Shown: positions 47,598 through 56,466 of the stretch, piece after piece
How the letters are laid out: every line of letters begins with the position of its first letter
How positions within the stretch are numbered: position 1 is the stretch's first letter
Source: Seleniivibrio sp.
GTDB taxonomy: Bacteria; Chrysiogenota; Deferribacteres; Deferribacterales; Geovibrionaceae
DNA: 64,000 nt
Assembly: GCF_021209385.1 (NCBI RefSeq)
Contig: NZ_JAJOIL010000027.1
Span: 1 to 64,000, forward strand
Direction: 5' to 3'
The notes under the pieces: model-generated
What the model was told of the DNA's origin: nothing
Database searches by the model: none
What the model saw: the letters and a program-made list of their open reading frames with translations, nothing else
Program-made: the position numbers and the translations under genes

Positions 47598-47797
47598 ATT
47601 ATCTTCCTGAAGTTAATTAAAATACGGTCTATCATAAAGAACAGACTTTTTGCGATCATATAAATCGCAAAGAACATTATAATGTCCCTTATCATATAAG
47701 TCAATTTTACATCAAAAATTATGAATTTCACCACAAAAGAGGTGATGAAGACCGTTGAAGACAACAACAGCGCCATTTCTCTGTAAGAAAGATTCAT
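47594..47797 (-). CDS. Small two-helix membrane protein between flhG and fliA
   Basis: The 67 residues have two membrane helices (about 8-25 and 35-55) and a basic C-terminus. AGGAGG lies five bases before ATG 47797, and its stop overlaps the GTG of fliA, so translation is well supported. No family is recognised. A role at the flagellar pole with FlhF/FlhG is only suggested by position. Confidence 0.65.
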   Translation of the reverse strand: MNLSYREMALLLSSTVFITSFVVKFIIFDVKLTYMIRDIIMFFAIYMIAKSLFFMIDRILINFRKIM

Positions 47798-47819
47798 ACC
47801 GTCCTCCTGTGAAACCTGT

Positions 47820-48665
47820 TCACTTGAAGACGCCTTTCAGCTTTTCGTAGAGATTCTGCTTTTTCTGTTCCAGTTCAAGCTGCCCCGAAATTTTCTTTGC
47901 TATGGGCAGCAGGTCTTTAACATATGATGCCGTGGGTGCGAGTATGCAGACCGGCTTCTGGTTCCTTACGGATTTTATCAGCGTTTTGTCTTCGCGCAGA
48001 TACCCCAGAAGGGAAAGCTCCACGTTAAGGAACTTCTGTGCAACATTTTTCATGCTCTCAAAAATTCCTTTAACACCTGCAACGTCGTCCACCCTGTTCA
48101 GCACAAAGTGAATCTCCTGAATGCCGTACTGAAAATGCACGACCTTCATAAAAGCGTATGCGTCGGTTATCGCGGTTGGCTCCGGTACTGTAAGCACGAT
48201 GACCATATCCGCGACGGATGCGAACCGTATCACGTTTTCAGAGATTCCCGCGCCCGTATCGAACAGTATGAAATCATACTGTCCGTCCAGCAGAACGAAG
48301 ATGTCCAGAAGCTTCTCATGTTCCTGTTCAGACAGATTTGAAAGCTCAACGAAGCCGCTTGAGGCAGGGATGACATCAACGCCGTAGACGTTTCTTTTTA
48401 TGATGTCGTTAAGCCCGACCTCGCCCGTCAGATATTTTCTGATAGAGGCGGAAACGCTGATGTTGAGCAATATGTCAACGTTGGCAAGTCCGAGGTCTGC
48501 GTCGAAGACGAGGACTTTTTTGCCTAGCTGTGCCAGCAGACAAGCAAGGTTTACGGCAAAATTTGTCTTGCCGACACCGCCTTTACCGCTGGAGATAGAA
48601 AGGTAAGTCGCCTTTCTGTTCTGCTCCCATGCTTTCTTTCGCAGGCTGTGTGCCTGATCCGTCAT
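47820..48665 (-). CDS. flhG: Flagellar number regulator FlhG (MinD-like ATPase)
   Basis: A ParA/MinD-family ATPase that, with FlhF, sets the number and place of flagella. The 281 residues begin with a basic leader and the deviant Walker A GKGGVGKTN (27-35), then VLVFDADLGLANVDILL and ILFDTGAGIS. It lacks a clear C-terminal MinD amphipathic helix. ATGA overlap couples it to flhF. Confidence 0.94.
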   Translation of the reverse strand: MTDQAHSLRKKAWEQNRKATYLSISSGKGGVGKTNFAVNLACLLAQLGKKVLVFDADLGLANVDILLNISVSASIRKYLTGEVGLNDIIKRNVYGVDVIPASSGFVELSNLSEQEHEKLLDIFVLLDGQYDFILFDTGAGISENVIRFASVADMVIVLTVPEPTAITDAYAFMKVVHFQYGIQEIHFVLNRVDDVAGVKGIFESMKNVAQKFLNVELSLLGYLREDKTLIKSVRNQKPVCILAPTASYVKDLLPIAKKISGQLELEQKKQNLYEKLKGVFK

Positions 48666-49882
48666 TTATCGCTCCATAGGGACGGTATCTCTCCGAGAAC
48701 CTGAGAAGCAATTTTCCTGCCATCAGGTAACTCCATATCGTCCGGTACATTTTGTCCTTTTGATAACAGCATAACAGGTGTCTTTTTCTTTATCGGCAGA
48801 TTTATCAGCGGACCGAAATATTTTGTTTCGTCCAGTTTTGTGAATATCAGGTATTCGGGCATCAGCTTGGAATATCTGTCGAATGTGTCCGATAGTTCCG
48901 CATGGTTGCAGCTCATGGACAGCACCAGCGCCACTTTGATAAGGGGGCTGACCTCAAGGAATTTCCGCAGGTCGCCTATCTGTTCGTTGTCGAACTGACT
49001 GCGCCCCATGGAGTCTATAAAAACATACTCGTAATCTTTAAGTTCGTATATTATTTTTTCAAGTTCGGTTGGGGAGGATGCAACTTTCAGGGGGATGCTC
49101 ACTATTTCCGCATAGTTTTTAAGCTGTTCAACGGCTCCTATACGGAAGTTATCTATGGTGATCAGCGCCACTGATTTCTTGAGCTGCAGGCTCAGGTTTG
49201 CGGCTATTTTTGCAATCGTAGTCGTCTTTCCGACGCCTGTAGGCCCTACAAGTGCAAGCACCTTCTGTTTTATCATGGAGAAGTAGTCCTTTTCCATAGG
49301 CACAAGGTCGCCCAGAAGCTGTACGGAAAGGTTTTTCACCTGATTGCGGGAAAGACCCGCAGCCGCACGTTTTTCTATCTTTTTAAGGAATTTGTAAGCG
49401 ATGTCGTCGTCCACGCCGTTTTTAAGCAGAATATTATAAAACTCAAGCACAGGCTGTGACAGGTCAACGACAAAATTGTCCTTCATGCCGGATTTTATCT
49501 CAAGCATCTGCCTTTTTATCTCAGCGATATCGTTTACAAGTCCCTCAAATTTGTTAAGCCCGAGAGTGTTGATAATTTCGGTTATTTTGTCCGCTTCGGA
49601 TTTCTCCGGAACGGCAGGTTTGAACTGTTGCGGTTTATAAGTGTTTGCGTATGCATTTGCAGCCGGAGCGGCTGGTTTTCCTGCGGTCTTTTTAGCGTTT
49701 ATTACCCGTTCGTCGTCCTCGATACCGACAGTCACTTCTATGATAGGGCGCGAAAAGAGACCGAAGCTGTTGTTCTTAACCACCTTTCTGGTGGAAAGTA
49801 TCATCGCTTCGGGACCGAGCTCTTCCTTAATGAGCTTCATCGCCTCCTTCATATCAAAGACTTCGTACTTTTTGATCCTCAT
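48662..49882 (-). CDS. flhF: Flagellar biosynthesis GTPase FlhF
   Basis: An SRP-like GTPase placing the flagellum at the pole. The 406 residues have an N-terminal B domain starting MRIKKYEVFDMKEAMKLIKE, with an Ala/Pro linker (about 80-110). The N-domain follows, then a G domain with GPTGVGKTTT (213-222), DNFRIGAVEQLKNYA and TKLDETKYFGP. The last motif, TKxD, is the guanine-specificity site. ATGA overlap with flhA. Confidence 0.95.
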   Translation of the reverse strand: MRIKKYEVFDMKEAMKLIKEELGPEAMILSTRKVVKNNSFGLFSRPIIEVTVGIEDDERVINAKKTAGKPAAPAANAYANTYKPQQFKPAVPEKSEADKITEIINTLGLNKFEGLVNDIAEIKRQMLEIKSGMKDNFVVDLSQPVLEFYNILLKNGVDDDIAYKFLKKIEKRAAAGLSRNQVKNLSVQLLGDLVPMEKDYFSMIKQKVLALVGPTGVGKTTTIAKIAANLSLQLKKSVALITIDNFRIGAVEQLKNYAEIVSIPLKVASSPTELEKIIYELKDYEYVFIDSMGRSQFDNEQIGDLRKFLEVSPLIKVALVLSMSCNHAELSDTFDRYSKLMPEYLIFTKLDETKYFGPLINLPIKKKTPVMLLSKGQNVPDDMELPDGRKIASQVLGEIPSLWSDK

Positions 49883-51966
49883 ATATTAATCTCCAGCATA
49901 CCGAGGCTCTCTATCCTTACGCTGTCACTTATCTCATTATGGGACATAATATTTATGTTGTGAACAAATTTTTCAACAAATCTTCTCATTGGCAGTCTTA
50001 TGGGCGGAGAGACTATCAGAACGGGGGGGAGGCTCTTCGCTATACACTGGTCGGATTTCTGTATTATAGCAGACAGTATCTTCTGCGCAACGGAAGGGTC
50101 AATAACTATTTCCTGTCCGTCGTCGCCTTTCTGTATGTTTGTGGCTACGAACTGCTCAACCTTGGATGGCAGAGTGAAAACGTAGAGTTTGCCGTCTGCG
50201 GCGAGCAGGCTCTCTGTTATCTGACGTTTCAGCACGGCGCGCACACGCTCCGTAAGGAAATCGGGATGTTTGTTCTGCATTCCGTATGTTGCCAGAATTT
50301 CCAGGATGGTCTGCAGGTTTCTGATGGAGACGCGCTCTTTCAGAAGTGCCTGAAGCACGCGGTTCACGGTACCGAGGTCGAGTATAGCAGGGATAACGTC
50401 GTCCACGAGCTTCGGATATCTCTCTTTGAGTTTATCCAGAAGTTCCTGCGTTTCCTGCCTGCCAAGAAGCTCATGAGCGTTTGACTTAATTATTTCTGTC
50501 AGGTGGGTCGCAATGACCGTTGAAGGATCGACAATGGTACAGCCCTCTATCTCTGCCATATCCTTAACAGCTTCGTCAACCCATTTTGCTTCCAGCCCGT
50601 ATGCCGGTTCCTTGGTGGGTATGCCGTCGAAATCCGCAACCGAACCTTCAGGGTTCATAATGAGAAATTTATCCGGAAAGATTGAGCCGGTATTTATGCG
50701 CACGCCTTTCAGCATGACAGCATAGCCGTTGGCATCAAGCTGAAGATTATCGCGTATGCGCACCGGCGGAACAATGAAGCCCATTTCAAGTGCGAGCTGG
50801 CGGCGGATTGCCTTTATCCTGTTAAGGAGCGTTCCGCCCTGACTGGCGTCAACCAGCGGGATAAGGGCAAAGCCTATCTCCAGTTCCATTATGTCCATTT
50901 CCAGAAGACTTTTTACCTCGTCTTCTTCCGGAACAGGTGCTTTTTCTTTTTCTGTTGCGGCGGCTTTTTCCTTTTCCTGTTCTTTTTCTTTTCCGGCGTT
51001 CTTAGAAAGCCAAGCCAGATAGATGAAAAGCGAACCCAGCAGTATGAAAGAGAGTTTCGGCATGCCGGGGATTATGGCGAAGAAGAGCAGAATTCCGCCT
51101 GTTATGCCAAGCACTTTCGTGCTGTTGAAAAGCTGGCTGAAAAGCTGGTTTGAAAGATCGCCGCCGGAACCTGCGCGTGAAACGATAAGACCGGCAGCAG
51201 TGGATATTATAAGTGAAGGTATCTGCGATACCAGACCGTCGCCTATTGTCAGGATAGTGTATCGTTCGGCCGCCTGAATGACTTCCATTCCGCCCTGAAC
51301 AACGCCTATCACAAGACCGCCCAGAATGTTAATAACTGTGATGATGAGACCCGCAACGGCATCTCCACGGACAAACTTACTGGCACCATCCATAGATCCG
51401 AAGTAGTCCGCCTCCCTTTGTATGTCGATACGTTTCTGCCTTGCCTCGTCCTCAGAAATCATCCCCGCGTTCAGGTCTGCGTCGATAGACATCTGTTTAC
51501 CGGGCATAGCATCCAGAGTGAATCTAGCTGCAACTTCAGCAATACGGGTTGAACCCTTGGTGATGACCATAAAGTTGATTATTATCAGGATAAGGAAAAC
51601 TATGATACCGACGGCATAGTTACCGCCTACCACAAACTGACCGAACGCACGGATAACTTCGCCTGCCGCATCTTCGCCTTCGTAACCGTGGAGAAGGATC
51701 GTTCTGGTTGTTGCAACGTTCAGAGATAGTCTGAACAGTGTAACGATCAGAAGCACTGTGGGAAATGTGGAAAATTTCAGCGGCTGGTCAGAGTGTATCG
51801 CCACCATAAGTATGATGATGGACAGCGCCACGCTGGTTGTCAGCAGAAGGTCGAGAAGTATGGCAGGAACCGGCAGAACCATTACGGCGATAATCGCCAT
51901 GAAGAACACGGAGAATGAGATCTCTTTCTGCTTTAGTATGTTAAGATATTCTTTGGCGTCTGCCAT
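49879..51966 (-). CDS. flhA: Flagellar type III export protein FlhA
   Basis: A large membrane component of the flagellar export gate. The 695 residues have about eight N-terminal membrane helices (to about 325), with FHIPEP-type marks such as IPSLIISTAAGLIVSRAG and ARFTLDAMPGKQMSIDADLN. A charged Glu/Lys linker (about 328-350) leads to the cytoplasmic domain (about 355-695, ending EKFVHNINIMSHNEI). It is separated from flhB by an unusual 349 bp gap and has AGGTG before the ATG. Confidence 0.97.
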   Translation of the reverse strand: MADAKEYLNILKQKEISFSVFFMAIIAVMVLPVPAILLDLLLTTSVALSIIILMVAIHSDQPLKFSTFPTVLLIVTLFRLSLNVATTRTILLHGYEGEDAAGEVIRAFGQFVVGGNYAVGIIVFLILIIINFMVITKGSTRIAEVAARFTLDAMPGKQMSIDADLNAGMISEDEARQKRIDIQREADYFGSMDGASKFVRGDAVAGLIITVINILGGLVIGVVQGGMEVIQAAERYTILTIGDGLVSQIPSLIISTAAGLIVSRAGSGGDLSNQLFSQLFNSTKVLGITGGILLFFAIIPGMPKLSFILLGSLFIYLAWLSKNAGKEKEQEKEKAAATEKEKAPVPEEDEVKSLLEMDIMELEIGFALIPLVDASQGGTLLNRIKAIRRQLALEMGFIVPPVRIRDNLQLDANGYAVMLKGVRINTGSIFPDKFLIMNPEGSVADFDGIPTKEPAYGLEAKWVDEAVKDMAEIEGCTIVDPSTVIATHLTEIIKSNAHELLGRQETQELLDKLKERYPKLVDDVIPAILDLGTVNRVLQALLKERVSIRNLQTILEILATYGMQNKHPDFLTERVRAVLKRQITESLLAADGKLYVFTLPSKVEQFVATNIQKGDDGQEIVIDPSVAQKILSAIIQKSDQCIAKSLPPVLIVSPPIRLPMRRFVEKFVHNINIMSHNEISDSVRIESLGMLEINI

Positions 51967-51976
51967 CTATCACCTG

Positions 51977-52032
51977 TATTGCCGTTTATATGCTGCGCAT
52001 CACTGCGTCAGTTGTTGCAGTTTATCTGCTGC
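51977..52032. repeat. Imperfect 20 bp direct repeats upstream of flhA
   Basis: TATTGCCGTTTATATGCTGC (51977-51996) and TGTTGCAGTTTATCTGCTGC (52013-52032) match at 16 of 20 positions and start 36 bases apart. They lie immediately before flhA in a 349 bp stretch (51967-52315) without a credible gene. Confidence 0.55.
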
Positions 52033-52178
52033 ACTCTACGTCGTCATATTTTGTTCGCTCGCAACACATACAGAGTACGTATGCTTTTGCTCGTCTCACA
52101 AAATCTTCCTTGTATAGCTTGCATCTAAACAGCAAGTTTCAAATGCGTTGCGTCCTGCTTTTCTCCCTCCTTTAGATA

Positions 52179-52208
52179 AAACATTCGCCGTATTTTGTGC
52201 GAATGTTT
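52179..52208. repeat. 10 bp inverted repeat in the flhB-flhA gap
   Basis: AAACATTCGC (52179-52188) pairs with GCGAATGTTT (52199-52208), loop 10. On the minus strand the stem is followed by TATCT and then AAAGGAGGGAG, which looks like a ribosome-binding site but leads no recognisable reading frame. It may terminate fliR-flhB or be part of a structured RNA. Confidence 0.5.
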
Positions 52209-52265
52209 CTGAACCGGGCTAGCCGGAAAGGAGGGTTGGGGTGGATTTGATTTATAATTAATGAA

Positions 52266-52297
52266 AATCCCCCTTAATCCCCCTTTATTAAAGGGGG
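52266..52297. repeat. C-rich repeat unit with hairpin
   Basis: AATCCCCCTT occurs twice in tandem (52266-52275, 52276-52285), and CCCCCTTT (52279-52286) pairs with AAAGGGGG (52290-52297) around ATT. Dispersed elements of this type (CCCCCTTTA..AAAGGGGG) are common in unrelated bacterial genomes. It follows the flhB stop by about 20 bases. Confidence 0.6.
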
Positions 52298-52315
52298 AAG
52301 AAAAACAAATGTGTT

Positions 52316-53365
52316 CTATTTCTTCTTAAATTTATCAACAAGGGCGAGAATTTCCGCCACTGCTTTGTACAGATTTTCGGGTATTTCATCCCCTATGTCA
52401 ACCGTTTTGAAAAGTGAGCGTGCAATGGGCGGGTCTTCATGTACAAGGATGCCGTATTCCTTTGCCACCTCGCGTATCCGAAGCGCCATAAGCCTCTGTC
52501 CTTTTGCCAGACAGACAGGCGCTCTGTCCTGACCCAGATTATATCGCAGAGCCACTGCATAGTGGGTAGGGTTGGTAATGACTACGTCCGCTTTAGGCAC
52601 GTCGTCCATCATCCTCTGGCGTGCAAGTTCCCTCTGTGCCTTGCGTATCCGACCCTTTATCTGGGGATCCCCCTCCATCTGCTTGTGTTCGTCCTTTATT
52701 TCCTGCTTGGTCATTTTGAGGTCTTCTTTGTGCTGATAGCGGACATAGGCATAGTCTATGAGAGCCATAATCAGTGCCAGAAGACTTATCTTCCAGACCA
52801 ATTCGTACATCAGCGAACCGAAATACTCAATAATATCTATAATATCAGCGTCGGCAAGGGTTACGATGGTCTCCATCTTCCCCTTAACGATATAATATGC
52901 AAACCAGCCTACTACGAAAATCTTGAACATGGATTTCGCCAGTTCAACGAGGCTTCTTTTAGAGAAGAACCGTCCGAATCCGGTGAAAGGATTTATCCTG
53001 TCCAGTTTCAGTTCCAGAGCTTTCGGCGTGAATACGAACCCCACCTGCATGATGTTTGCGGCAATGGATATGAACAGTATCAGTGCCATGAAGGGCGCGA
53101 CTATCAGTCCAGCCTCTTTTGTGCAATAAACCAGAAGCCCCATAAGGTTGTCCACCGTGATGTTGTAATCATCAATTGTGAGCAGTTCGCGCATTATCCT
53201 GCCCATGCCTTTCATAAAATACGGTGCGTAAAAATGGAGAAATACAGCACTGGCAAGGAGTATCAGCGCAGTTGGCAGTTCGCGGCTTTTCGGAATGTTC
53301 CCTTCGGATGCGGCGTCTGAAAGCCGCTTACCCGTCGGGTCTTCGGTTTTGTTCTCGTCTGCCAT
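52316..53365 (-). CDS. flhB: Flagellar export switch protein FlhB
   Basis: A membrane protein that sets export substrate specificity. The 349 residues start with ENKTEDPTGKRLSDA, as in the family. Four membrane helices lie between about 28 and 215. The cytoplasmic part contains the autocleavage motif NPTHYAVALRY, with Asn265-Pro266 as the expected cleavage site. It follows fliR directly. Confidence 0.97.
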   Translation of the reverse strand: MADENKTEDPTGKRLSDAASEGNIPKSRELPTALILLASAVFLHFYAPYFMKGMGRIMRELLTIDDYNITVDNLMGLLVYCTKEAGLIVAPFMALILFISIAANIMQVGFVFTPKALELKLDRINPFTGFGRFFSKRSLVELAKSMFKIFVVGWFAYYIVKGKMETIVTLADADIIDIIEYFGSLMYELVWKISLLALIMALIDYAYVRYQHKEDLKMTKQEIKDEHKQMEGDPQIKGRIRKAQRELARQRMMDDVPKADVVITNPTHYAVALRYNLGQDRAPVCLAKGQRLMALRIREVAKEYGILVHEDPPIARSLFKTVDIGDEIPENLYKAVAEILALVDKFKKK

Positions 53366-53366
53366 T

Positions 53367-54140
53367 CTATAAATACCTTATAAGGTTTGCCACATTCTCA
53401 AAATAGACGTGCAGGAGCTTTTCAAAAACGATGTAGAAATAGCTCATGCCTATCGCCATAACGGTCATACCCACTGCTATCTGTATGGGAAATCCGACTA
53501 TCATCAGGTTAAGCTGTGGAACCATACGCCCCATGATACCCATAACAAGCTGGAGAATCAGAAGGGTTATGAATACGGGTGCGGTTATCTTAAGCGCTGT
53601 TATAAATATCGTTGAGAATAGTTTTGTAAGGTACAGAAACGCGTTGGCGTCCACAGGATATATACCTATCGGGATGGTTTCAAAAGATGCGCGTATCGCC
53701 TGTATCAGAAGGAGATGCCCGCCCACGGCAATAAATATGAGTATCATGGCGATGTTAAGAAACTGGGAGATGATGGATATGGATATGTTTGCCTGAGGGT
53801 CGAAAACGTTAACAATACCGAACCCCATCTGGGTACCGATTATCTGACCGCCCAGCTGGACACCGATGAACAGAAGATGCACCAGCATTCCTATACACAC
53901 GCCAAGAAGTATCTCTTTGGCTATCATGAGAATAAGCATGGGACCGGACGGGTCGGCTATATCCAGTTTTTTGACGGAAGTATATATTATCATGGCGAAT
54001 ATCAAAGAAAAGAGCATGCGTATATGGGGTTTTACGACGTTACTGCCGAAAACCGGCGCAGTCGTCATTATCGCCGCAGTGCGTATCATCACCAGCAGAA
54101 ATGTAACAAAAAGCTGAGTATCGTATAAAAATTCAAACAT
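53367..54140 (-). CDS. fliR: Flagellar export protein FliR
   Basis: A membrane component of the export gate. The 257 residues contain about six hydrophobic segments and family motifs RTAAIMTTAPVFGSN, GVQLGGQIIGTQMGFGIVNVFDPQ and GRMVPQLNLMIVGFPIQI. It is the first gene of the minus-strand flagellar run. fliP and fliQ, usually just upstream, are not in the window, because plus-strand mqnC lies there. Confidence 0.95.
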   Translation of the reverse strand: MFEFLYDTQLFVTFLLVMIRTAAIMTTAPVFGSNVVKPHIRMLFSLIFAMIIYTSVKKLDIADPSGPMLILMIAKEILLGVCIGMLVHLLFIGVQLGGQIIGTQMGFGIVNVFDPQANISISIISQFLNIAMILIFIAVGGHLLLIQAIRASFETIPIGIYPVDANAFLYLTKLFSTIFITALKITAPVFITLLILQLVMGIMGRMVPQLNLMIVGFPIQIAVGMTVMAIGMSYFYIVFEKLLHVYFENVANLIRYL

Positions 54141-54187
54141 GCTTCATTCTATTGCCAGTCACGGAGAATTACAACGGATTTCAGGAA

Positions 54188-54215
54188 AAAAGACTTTCAA
54201 TTGTTCTGCCGATAT
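54188..54215 (+). promoter_or_regulatory. Possible sigma-28-type promoter upstream of mqnC
   Basis: GCCGATAT (54208-54215) matches the flagellar sigma-28 -10 GCCGATAA at seven of eight bases. An AAAAGACT about 12 bases before it matches TAAAGTTT at five of eight. It points toward mqnC and the kinase/FapA genes. The match may be accidental. Confidence 0.35.
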
Positions 54216-54265
54216 GTAAAATTAAGATGTGGAAATGTTTTTACATAACTTAAGAGGTTTTTAAG

Positions 54266-55294
54266 GTGTCCAGAATAAGTTTTGAAGACGGATGCAGGAT
54301 GCTTGCCGATGCCGATCTTTTCGAGCTGGCGGGGCTTGCGGACGAAATGAGGAAAAGACTGCACCCCGAAGGTGTCGTTGCGTACGTTATTGACAGAAAT
54401 ATAAATTACACAAATATATGCTCGTGCAAATGCTCTTTCTGCGCTTTTTATAAAGATATAAAGGACAAGGGCGGGTATGTTATAAGCCATGAACTGCTCA
54501 AATCCAAGATAGACGAAACAAAGGCACTGGGCGGGACGCAGATACTTTTGCAGGGTGGTCTGCACCCTGAACTGGGTATAGACTTCTATGAAGATATGAT
54601 GCGTTTCATTAAGGAGCAGGGGGTCTGGATACACGGACTTTCCGCACCGGAGATAAGCCACATAGCGAAACTTGAGAATATTTCAGTTGAGGATACCATA
54701 AAAAGACTTGTCGCTGCCGGACTGGATTCCATACCCGGTGCGGGCGCTGAGCTTCTGGTGGATTCCGAAAGGAAGCTGGTAAGCCCGAATAAGATATCTT
54801 CCGGCAAGTGGCTGGGGGTCATGGAAACCGCCCATGGACTTGGTTTGAAGACAACTGCAACAATGATGTTTAAAAAAACAGATAAAGTTGAGCATATTAT
54901 CGAACATTTTGATAAAATAAGGTGTGTACAGGACAAAACCGGTGGTTTTACGGCATTCATACCGTGGCCATATCAGCCTGCGAACACGGAACTTGGCGGA
55001 GAGAACGTTTCCGCAGTCGAATATCTGCGGCTGCTGGCAATGGCGCGGATATATCTGGACAACGTTCCGAACATTCAGGTTTCATGGGTTACGCAGGGTC
55101 CGAAGATAGGTCAGACGGCGCTGAGGTTCGGCGGAAACGATTTCGGCAGCCTGATGATTGAGGAGAACGTTGTTGCGGCATGCGGAGTGGGTTTCCGCAT
55201 GAGCATAGAAGAGATAAACAATAATATCCGCAAGGCGGGCTTTATCCCTGCCCAGCGGGATATGCAATACAACATATTGAGGTATTTCGACTGA
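54266..55294 (+). CDS. mqnC: Cyclic dehypoxanthinyl futalosine synthase MqnC
   Basis: A radical-SAM enzyme of the futalosine route to menaquinone. The 342 residues start at GTG 54266 with AAGAGG upstream. The cluster cysteines C52-x3-C56-x2-C59 lie in YTNICSCKCSFCAFY. Other marks are GGTQILLQGGLHPELGIDFYED, LDSIPGAGAELL, and a C-terminal SWVTQGPKIGQTALRFGGNDFGSLM. Related MqnE shares the fold, but the length and the PGAGAE string favour MqnC. Other mqn genes are not in the window. Confidence 0.93.
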   Translation: MSRISFEDGCRMLADADLFELAGLADEMRKRLHPEGVVAYVIDRNINYTNICSCKCSFCAFYKDIKDKGGYVISHELLKSKIDETKALGGTQILLQGGLHPELGIDFYEDMMRFIKEQGVWIHGLSAPEISHIAKLENISVEDTIKRLVAAGLDSIPGAGAELLVDSERKLVSPNKISSGKWLGVMETAHGLGLKTTATMMFKKTDKVEHIIEHFDKIRCVQDKTGGFTAFIPWPYQPANTELGGENVSAVEYLRLLAMARIYLDNVPNIQVSWVTQGPKIGQTALRFGGNDFGSLMIEENVVAACGVGFRMSIEEINNNIRKAGFIPAQRDMQYNILRYFD

Positions 55295-55335
55295 AAAGAG
55301 ACTTTCTGGAGGTTCTCGTTGAGATCTCCGAAAAA

Positions 55336-56466
55336 ATGAACAGTATGTTCGAGCTGCATAACCTCCTTCCGGCTATCATAAACATAGCTAAGGAATATCT
55401 TGGGGTTGAGCGTATCTCTCTGATGCTCATCGAGGATGAGTATCTGAAGATGTATGCCCATGCAGGTTTTGAGGTTGATCATTCCAGCGTTCACATCCGG
55501 CTTGGTGACGGAATAGCGGGAAAGGTCGCCAAAACAGGTATTGAGGTAATGTCGAACAAAACTGAAACAGACAACGACGTTCTGGGTTACCAGACCTCTT
55601 CTTTTATGTCTGTTCCTCTGAAAAAAGGTGACAAAGTTCTTGGGGTTTTAAACCTTACGGACAAGGAAGATGATTTTTTCACTGAGGACGATGTGAAAAT
55701 CGCACGTTTTATAGCTTCCCAGTGCGCACTGGGTGTTGACAGATTTAATATGTACAGCGACATGCGCAAAAGTGAAAACCTCAGGGTGATAGGGATGCTT
55801 AACTCATCCATTGCCCACGACATAAAGAACCTGCTGAACATTGTTCAGTCTTATCTGGAGCTTATGGCGCAGGAAAAAGATATAAAACCTGAAATGCAGG
55901 AATATATCGACGCCATCCACTCAGAGGTTAAGCGCATCCACGGGCTTACGCTGGATATTCTGGATTTTTCCAGACAGAGGGTCTCTATTGCTATTGAGAC
56001 TTTCAGAATATCCGAACTTTTTGATGAAATCAGAAAACATGCCAATATAATGACCAGAGATACGGCAATCTGTGTAGATGTTGAGGTTTTGGACGATATT
56101 ATTATGAAGGTGGACAGAGGCAAGATATTCAGAGTAATTTTCAATCTTGTTTCAAATGCCATCGACGCGCTTCCTGCAAAAGGCATAGTAAAACTGACCG
56201 CCCAGAAGGAAGGAGACCTTTGTGTCATAAAGATCCGTGACACAGGTGCTGGGATAAGCAGCGATAACCGGAACAAGCTGTTTCAGCCTTTTTTTACTTC
56301 GGGTAAAGCGAAAGGAACAGGACTGGGGTTGGCCATCGTAAAGATGATTGTGGAAGCTCACTGCGGTACGATCGATGTAGATTCGGATGAAGGGGTTTAC
56401 ACCGAATTTACCGTGAGGATACCATTTAATTATGAATCTTTTAAGGAATTACACAGGCAGGGATGA
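55336..56466 (+). CDS. GAF-domain histidine kinase
   Basis: A soluble sensor kinase of 376 residues from ATG 55336. A GAF domain (about 5-145: LGVERISLMLIED, VHIRLGDGIAGKVAKTGIEV) precedes a HisKA-like helix with His161 in SSIAHDIKNLLN. A HATPase_c domain follows (NLVSNAIDAL, DTGAGIS, GTGLGLAIVK). The same frame is open for 14 or more codons upstream of the ATG and reads KRDFLEVLVEISEK, which looks like real protein, yet contains no ATG, GTG or TTG before the mqnC stop. GGAGG lies at 55310-55314, so a non-standard start is possible. No receiver partner is adjacent. Confidence 0.85.
   Translation: MNSMFELHNLLPAIINIAKEYLGVERISLMLIEDEYLKMYAHAGFEVDHSSVHIRLGDGIAGKVAKTGIEVMSNKTETDNDVLGYQTSSFMSVPLKKGDKVLGVLNLTDKEDDFFTEDDVKIARFIASQCALGVDRFNMYSDMRKSENLRVIGMLNSSIAHDIKNLLNIVQSYLELMAQEKDIKPEMQEYIDAIHSEVKRIHGLTLDILDFSRQRVSIAIETFRISELFDEIRKHANIMTRDTAICVDVEVLDDIIMKVDRGKIFRVIFNLVSNAIDALPAKGIVKLTAQKEGDLCVIKIRDTGAGISSDNRNKLFQPFFTSGKAKGTGLGLAIVKMIVEAHCGTIDVDSDEGVYTEFTVRIPFNYESFKELHRQG

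Noticed and set aside
52439-53320. 293-codon open frame on the plus strand
   Set aside because: Antisense to flhB, His/Tyr-rich with no recognisable domain.
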